Positions 4,173 to 7,886 of a stretch of 7,886 nt of DNA are shown here, piece by piece; positions within the stretch are counted from its first letter, which is position 1; each line of letters begins with the position of its first letter. The notes under the pieces were generated by a model that did no database searches, was not told where the DNA came from, and saw only the letters and a list, made by a program, of their open reading frames with translations. The stretch is from NCBI GenBank assembly GCA_025355835.1, contig JANXYW010000375.1:1-7886 (forward strand). The letters run 5' to 3'. The DNA comes from Chloroflexota bacterium. Lineage in GTDB: Bacteria; Chloroflexota; Dehalococcoidia; DSTF01; JACRBR01. The position numbers and the translations under genes are program-made.

Positions 4173-5453
4173 ATGCAGATCTCCGTGATCGGCATCTCGC
4201 ACAAGACAGCGCCGGTGGCGGTGCGTGAGCACTTCACGTTCGCGGCGGACGAACTGCCGCCGCTGCTGGCGCGGCTCGGCGAGCGCTATGCGGGCGCGGC
4301 CGTGATCTCCACGTGCAATCGCACAGAGGTGTACGTCGCCAGCGCGCGAGGCGTCGGCGACCCGCGACCGATCGTGGCGCTGTTGAGCGAACTGAAGGGC
4401 GATGTCGCGATGGAGGGCGCGCCCTTCTTCGCGCTGACAGGCCGCGATGCCGCGCGGCATCTGTTCCGCGTCGCCGGCGGGGTCGAATCGATGGTTGTCG
4501 GCGAGTCGGAGATCCTTGGACAAGTACGCGTCGCGTTCACAGCGGCGACTGCGGCCGGAACGCTGACGCCGGCGATCTCGCGGCTATTCCATACGGCGAT
4601 TCGTGCCGGGCGCAAAGTGCGCGCGCAAACGGAGATCAGCCGGTACGCGGTGTCGGTGAGTTCGACGGCCGTGGAGCTGGCGCGCGAGACGCTGGGCGAC
4701 CTTTCGGGCCTGACCGTGCTGATCATTGGTGCGGGCGAGGCGGGGCGACTGACGGCGGCGGCGCTCGCGCGCAACGGCGCGGGACGGATGCTCGTGACGA
4801 GCCGCACGCCGGGACGTACTGCGGATCTGGCGGCAACGCTCGCAGCGGAAGCGGTGGCGTTCGATGATCGCGCCGACGCGATCGCGGCTGCCGACATCGT
4901 GATCTCGTCGACGGCGGCGCCGGGCTTTGTCATCGACGGCGCTATCGTCGAGCGCGCGATGAGCGCGCGTGGCGAGCGACCGTTGCTGCTGGTGGACATC
5001 GCCGTGCCACGCGACATCGATCCGTCGATACGAACGCTGCCGGGCGTCCACCTGTACGACATCGACGAGTTGCAGGCGGTGGCCGAGCGGAACAGGAGCC
5101 GCCGTCGTAGCGCGGTTTCGCAGGCGGAGAAGCTGATCGACGAAGACGTAGCGAAATTTCAGGACTGGCTGCACTCGCTGGAGACGCTGCCGACCGTCGC
5201 ATCGATTCGCGAGCAAGCGGAAGCCGTGCGCGTCGCCGAGCTGGCGCGGACCCTCGCGAAGACGACGATGAACGCGGCGGACCGCAAGCGTGTCGAAGCG
5301 ATGACATCAGCGATCGTCAAGAAGCTGCTGCACACGCCGATCGCGACGCTCAAGAAGCCGGGCGAAGGTGAGCGATACGTTCAAGCCGCGCGCGGGCTCT
5401 TCGGACTCGATGATGCGGCGGACGCGGCCAGCGGAAGCGAAGTCGCGGAATGA
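4173..5453 (+). CDS. hemA: Glutamyl-tRNA reductase
   Basis: NADPH-dependent reduction of glutamyl-tRNA(Glu) to glutamate-1-semialdehyde, the first committed step of C5 tetrapyrrole synthesis. The 426-aa length is normal. The N-terminal catalytic domain shows GISHKTAPVAVRE (7-19), STCNRTEVY (46-54) with nucleophile Cys48, and GGVESMVVGESEILGQV (102-118). The NADPH Rossmann domain starts LTVLIIGAGEAG (180-191) and includes VDIAVPRDIDP (274-284). The C-terminal dimerisation helices run from about 300 to 410. All key motifs are intact. Start ATG 4173 lies two bases after the previous stop, with a G-rich ribosome site inside that gene's last codons. Its last bases overlap hemC as ATGA, implying coupled translation. 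No heme-regulatory or degradation motif is evident. HemL and HemB, which act next, are not in the window. Confidence 0.97.
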   Translation: MQISVIGISHKTAPVAVREHFTFAADELPPLLARLGERYAGAAVISTCNRTEVYVASARGVGDPRPIVALLSELKGDVAMEGAPFFALTGRDAARHLFRVAGGVESMVVGESEILGQVRVAFTAATAAGTLTPAISRLFHTAIRAGRKVRAQTEISRYAVSVSSTAVELARETLGDLSGLTVLIIGAGEAGRLTAAALARNGAGRMLVTSRTPGRTADLAATLAAEAVAFDDRADAIAAADIVISSTAAPGFVIDGAIVERAMSARGERPLLLVDIAVPRDIDPSIRTLPGVHLYDIDELQAVAERNRSRRRSAVSQAEKLIDEDVAKFQDWLHSLETLPTVASIREQAEAVRVAELARTLAKTTMNAADRKRVEAMTSAIVKKLLHTPIATLKKPGEGERYVQAARGLFGLDDAADAASGSEVAE

Positions 5454-6358
5454 CCCGCACGTTCGTCATCGGCGCGCGCAAGAGCCAACTGTCGCTGCGA
5501 CAGGTGGATATCGTCGTGACGGCGCTGCGCGCGGCGCATCCGGATTGCGTCACGCAGTTCCGCGAGATCACGACGCAGGGCGACACCTCGATCCAGCCGC
5601 TTTCGCAAATCGGCGGGCTCGGCGTATTCACGAAGGCGATCGAAGACGCGCTCTTGTCGCGCGAGATCGACATTGCGGTCCATTCGCTCAAGGATCTGCC
5701 CCCGTTGTTGGCAGACGGTCTCGTGCTTGGCGCCGTGCCGGTGCGTGGCGACGTGCGCGACGTGCTGATCACGCGCGGCGCGCGTCCGCTCGCGCAGCTG
5801 CGGCGAGGCGCGCGGATTGGCACGGGCAGCGCGCGTCGCGCAGTGCAGTTGAAGGCGCTGCGCCCCGATCTCGACATCGCCGATATCCGCGGCAACGTGC
5901 CGACGCGCATGGCGAAGGTGGAGTCGTCGGAGTACGACGCCGTTGTGCTGGCGCTGGCCGGGCTGGAACGGCTGATGCTGGCGGAGAAAGCGGCGCACAT
6001 TTTTAGCCTCGAAGAGATGACGCCCGCTGTCGGTCAGGGCGCGCTGGGCGTCGAAGTGCGCGCCGACGATGCGGAAGCATTGGAATTCGTGAGCGCGATC
6101 GATCACGAAGCGTCGCGCGTCGCCGTCACGGCGGAGCGCGCTCTTCTCGAGCGGTTGGGCGCGGGCTGCATGATGCCGGTCGGGGCGCACGCGATGCTGA
6201 TCGGCGGCGACATGCAGATTCGCGCGATCCTCGGTAGGGAGAACGGCATTCGCGTGTCCGAGCGCATGGCGCCGGTGAAGAACGCGCTCGCCCTCGCGCG
6301 CCAGCTGGCCGATGAGCTGGTGGCGCCGGCCGTCGTTCCAACTCCTGACGACCGATGA
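5450..6358 (+). CDS. hemC: Hydroxymethylbilane synthase (porphobilinogen deaminase)
   Basis: Polymerises four porphobilinogen molecules into hydroxymethylbilane. The 302-aa protein has the expected order of motifs: IGARKSQLSLRQV (7-19), TTQGDTS (41-47), GGLGVFTKAIEDALL (55-69), VHSLKDLP (77-84) with catalytic Asp82, and IGTGSARR (123-130). DIRGNVPTRMAK (145-156), AVGQGALGVEVR (193-204) and LGAGCMMPVGAHA (236-248) follow, the last carrying the dipyrromethane-cofactor cysteine Cys240. HSLKDLP is a conservative variant of the usual HSMKD(V/L)P. ATGA overlaps join it to hemA upstream and cobA-hemD downstream. The last five codons (TPDDR and the stop) lie in a 7-nt-periodic repeat, so its exact C-terminus may be a recent product of that repeat; these residues are outside the conserved core. 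Confidence 0.97.
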   Translation: MTRTFVIGARKSQLSLRQVDIVVTALRAAHPDCVTQFREITTQGDTSIQPLSQIGGLGVFTKAIEDALLSREIDIAVHSLKDLPPLLADGLVLGAVPVRGDVRDVLITRGARPLAQLRRGARIGTGSARRAVQLKALRPDLDIADIRGNVPTRMAKVESSEYDAVVLALAGLERLMLAEKAAHIFSLEEMTPAVGQGALGVEVRADDAEALEFVSAIDHEASRVAVTAERALLERLGAGCMMPVGAHAMLIGGDMQIRAILGRENGIRVSERMAPVKNALALARQLADELVAPAVVPTPDDR

Positions 6359-6393
6359 CCAACCTCCAACCTCCAACCTCTAACCTCCAACCC
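6340..6393 (+). repeat. 7-nt tandem repeat spanning the hemC stop and cobA-hemD start
   Basis: From 6340 the sequence is divisible into 7-mers: AACTCCT, GACGACC, GATGACC, AACCTCC, AACCTCC, AACCTCT, AACCTCC, then AACCC. The ATGA that ends hemC and starts cobA-hemD lies in the third unit. Because 21 nt equals three units, the encoded peptide repeats every seven residues (NLQPPTS then NLQPG). Similar AACCTCC strings are familiar as dispersed noncoding repeats in environmental bacterial genomes; here the copy is coding. Confidence 0.85.
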
Positions 6394-7886
6394 GGTCTTG
6401 TTTCGCTCGTCGGCGCCGGGCCGGGCGATCCTTCGCTGATCACGATCGGTGGCGCCGCGCGGTTGGTCGAGGCGGACGTCGTCGTGTACGACCGGCTGGC
6501 GAACGCAGCGCTGTTGGCGCACACGCGCGCCGGCGCGGAGCGCATCTACGCGGGCAAAGAGCCCGACCGCCACGCGCTGACGCAAGATCAGATCAACGCG
6601 CTGCTGGTTGAGCACGGCCTCGCGGGTAAACGCGTCGTGCGGCTGAAGGGCGGCGACCCGTTCGTGTTCGGGCGCGGTGGGGAAGAGGCTGCGGCGCTGG
6701 CGGCGGCCGGCGTGCCGTTCGAGATCATCCCGGGCGTCACATCGGCGATCGCGGCGCCCGCGTACGCGGGCATCCCGGTGACGCAGCGAGGACTGGCGTC
6801 GTCGTTCGCGGTCGTTACCGCACACGAAGATCCGGCGAAGGACGCATCGAGCGTCGACTGGGCGCGGCTAGCGACCGGCGTCGACACGCTGGTGTTCCTC
6901 ATGGGCGTCGAGCGGTTGGTGCAGACGGTGGCGCGGCTGATCGAACATGGCCGCGCGGCAACGACTCCGGTTGCGGTCATCGAGTGGGGGACGCTGCCCC
7001 GACAGCGCGTCGTGAGCGGGACGTTGGCGACGATCGTGGATGACGTTGCGCGCGCCGGCATCGGCGCACCGGCGGTGACGGTGGTCGGCGAAGTGGCGCG
7101 GCTGCGCGACAAGTTGCGCTGGTTCGACGCGCGGCCGCTGTTCGGGAAGCGTGTGCTGGTCACGCGCACGCGCGCGCAGGCGAGCGAGCTATCACGCGCG
7201 TTGGCCGCCCACGGCGCAGAGGCGATCGAGCTGCCAACGATCGAGATCGTGCATTCGTACGATGCACGCGTGGTTGCCTCGGCGATCGAGGATCTGCGGA
7301 CATCGGGCTACGGCTGGGTGATCTTCACGAGCGCAAATGCCGTCGACGAATTCATGCGGCATCTGCGCGCCGCCGGCCTCGATGCGCGCTCGCTCGGGCG
7401 TGCGCAGATTGCGGCCATGGGATCCGGGACCGTACGATCGCTGGCGGCGCACGGGCTTCGCGCAGATGTTGCGCCCGAACGGCACGTCGCTGAAGGGTTG
7501 CTCGATGCGTTCTCGTCGCGCGTGATGCGCGGACAGCGCGTGCTGCTGCCGCGGGCGGAGGGCGCGCGGCCGCAGATCGTCGATGGTCTCGAAGCGCGAG
7601 GCGCGCGCGTCGATGAGCTGACGCTGTATCGCTCGGCGGTGCCGACGATCGTGGACGGCGACGGGCTGCAGCGGCTGCGCGCGGGCGAGATGGATGTGGT
7701 GACGTTCGCCAGCTCGTCTGCCGTGCGCAACCTCGTCGAGATGCTCGATGGCGACATCGCGCCGCTGCGCGCGACGACGATCGCGGCGATCGGCCCGATC
7801 ACGGCGCAGGCCGCGCGTGATGCGGGGTTGGATGTCGCCGTGACGGCGGAGGAGTACTCGATCGACGGGTTGGTGGCTGCGTTGGT
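6355..7886 (+). CDS. cobA-hemD: Uroporphyrinogen-III C-methyltransferase / uroporphyrinogen-III synthase fusion (3' end cut by window)
   Basis: A two-domain enzyme, 510 codons visible. Residues 15-255 are SUMT (CobA): VGAGPGDPSLIT (19-30), VVVYDRLAN, RLKGGDPFVFGRGGEE (96-111), IPGVTSAIAAPAYAGIPVT (125-143) and PVAVIEWGTLPRQR. It uses two S-adenosylmethionines to turn uroporphyrinogen III into precorrin-2. Residues 262-510 are HemD: RVLVTRTRAQASELSRAL (266-283), VIFTSANAVDEF, VLLPRAEGARPQ, VTFASSSAVRNL and the closing EEYSIDGLVAAL, which normally comes within a few residues of the end. HemD cyclises the HemC product. The ATG overlaps the hemC stop (ATGA), with no Shine-Dalgarno, so translation is probably coupled. 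Residues 1-14 (MTNLQPPTSNLQPG) come from the 7-nt repeat and are absent from the family core; no in-frame ATG/GTG/TTG exists between the repeat and the VGAGPGDP motif, so the repeat-borne ATG is needed. Confidence 0.95.
   Translation, partial: MTNLQPPTSNLQPGLVSLVGAGPGDPSLITIGGAARLVEADVVVYDRLANAALLAHTRAGAERIYAGKEPDRHALTQDQINALLVEHGLAGKRVVRLKGGDPFVFGRGGEEAAALAAAGVPFEIIPGVTSAIAAPAYAGIPVTQRGLASSFAVVTAHEDPAKDASSVDWARLATGVDTLVFLMGVERLVQTVARLIEHGRAATTPVAVIEWGTLPRQRVVSGTLATIVDDVARAGIGAPAVTVVGEVARLRDKLRWFDARPLFGKRVLVTRTRAQASELSRALAAHGAEAIELPTIEIVHSYDARVVASAIEDLRTSGYGWVIFTSANAVDEFMRHLRAAGLDARSLGRAQIAAMGSGTVRSLAAHGLRADVAPERHVAEGLLDAFSSRVMRGQRVLLPRAEGARPQIVDGLEARGARVDELTLYRSAVPTIVDGDGLQRLRAGEMDVVTFASSSAVRNLVEMLDGDIAPLRATTIAAIGPITAQAARDAGLDVAVTAEEYSIDGLVAAL

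Noticed and set aside
5381..6376. Long minus-strand frames opposite hemC and the start of cobA-hemD
   Set aside because: They are shadows of hemC; their N-terminal Gly-Trp-Arg-Leu-Glu-Val-like runs are simply the reverse translation of the 7-nt repeat.

Overview
The window is GC-rich bacterial chromosome that reads like a free-living bacterium using the C5 (glutamyl-tRNA) route to tetrapyrroles. The zinc-ribbon threonine synthase N-terminus, the xre/BldC-like regulator with an all-helical C-terminal domain, the CobA-HemD fusion and the many short periodic intergenic repeats together fit Chloroflexota or a neighbouring high-GC lineage. That placement is inference from protein style, since no marker gene is present. 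No mobile element, rRNA, tRNA or CRISPR array was seen.

Layout. Positions 1-188 (minus) hold the N-terminus of threonine synthase. A leader of about 160 bases precedes it, with a plausible promoter at 356-385 and a 20-codon upstream ORF. Positions 390-780 form a gene-free island packed with several classes of short repeats: 9-nt-periodic arrays, a cruciform and a long hairpin element. An intrinsic terminator (about 775-809, minus) closes a two-gene minus-strand unit. That unit is a 129-aa unknown protein (2165-1776, possibly leaderless) whose stop overlaps, as GTGA, the start of a BatD-like membrane-anchored protein with a DUF4381-like tail (1779-811). A 403-bp divergent intergenic region follows, with a clear promoter at 2491-2518 that contains a dyad.

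From 2569 to the end everything runs on the plus strand as one tight cluster. It encodes a helix-turn-helix regulator with a helical sensor-like domain, a 79-aa unknown protein, precorrin-2 dehydrogenase (SirC/CysG-N type), glutamyl-tRNA reductase (hemA), hydroxymethylbilane synthase (hemC) and a uroporphyrinogen-III methyltransferase/uroporphyrinogen-III synthase fusion (cobA-hemD, cut a few residues before its expected end). HemA commits glutamyl-tRNA to tetrapyrroles. HemC and the HemD domain make uroporphyrinogen III, the CobA domain methylates it to precorrin-2, and SirC oxidises that toward sirohydrochlorin and siroheme or cobalamin. hemB and hemL are not in the window and may lie downstream.

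The most unusual feature is a 7-nt-periodic tandem repeat (6340-6393) that contains both the hemC stop codon and the cobA-hemD start codon and encodes the first residues of the fusion protein. A 9-nt-periodic array of the same kind as those in the intergenic island lies inside the operon at 3467-3493, just upstream of the precorrin-2 dehydrogenase start. No wholly new multi-gene system was found.
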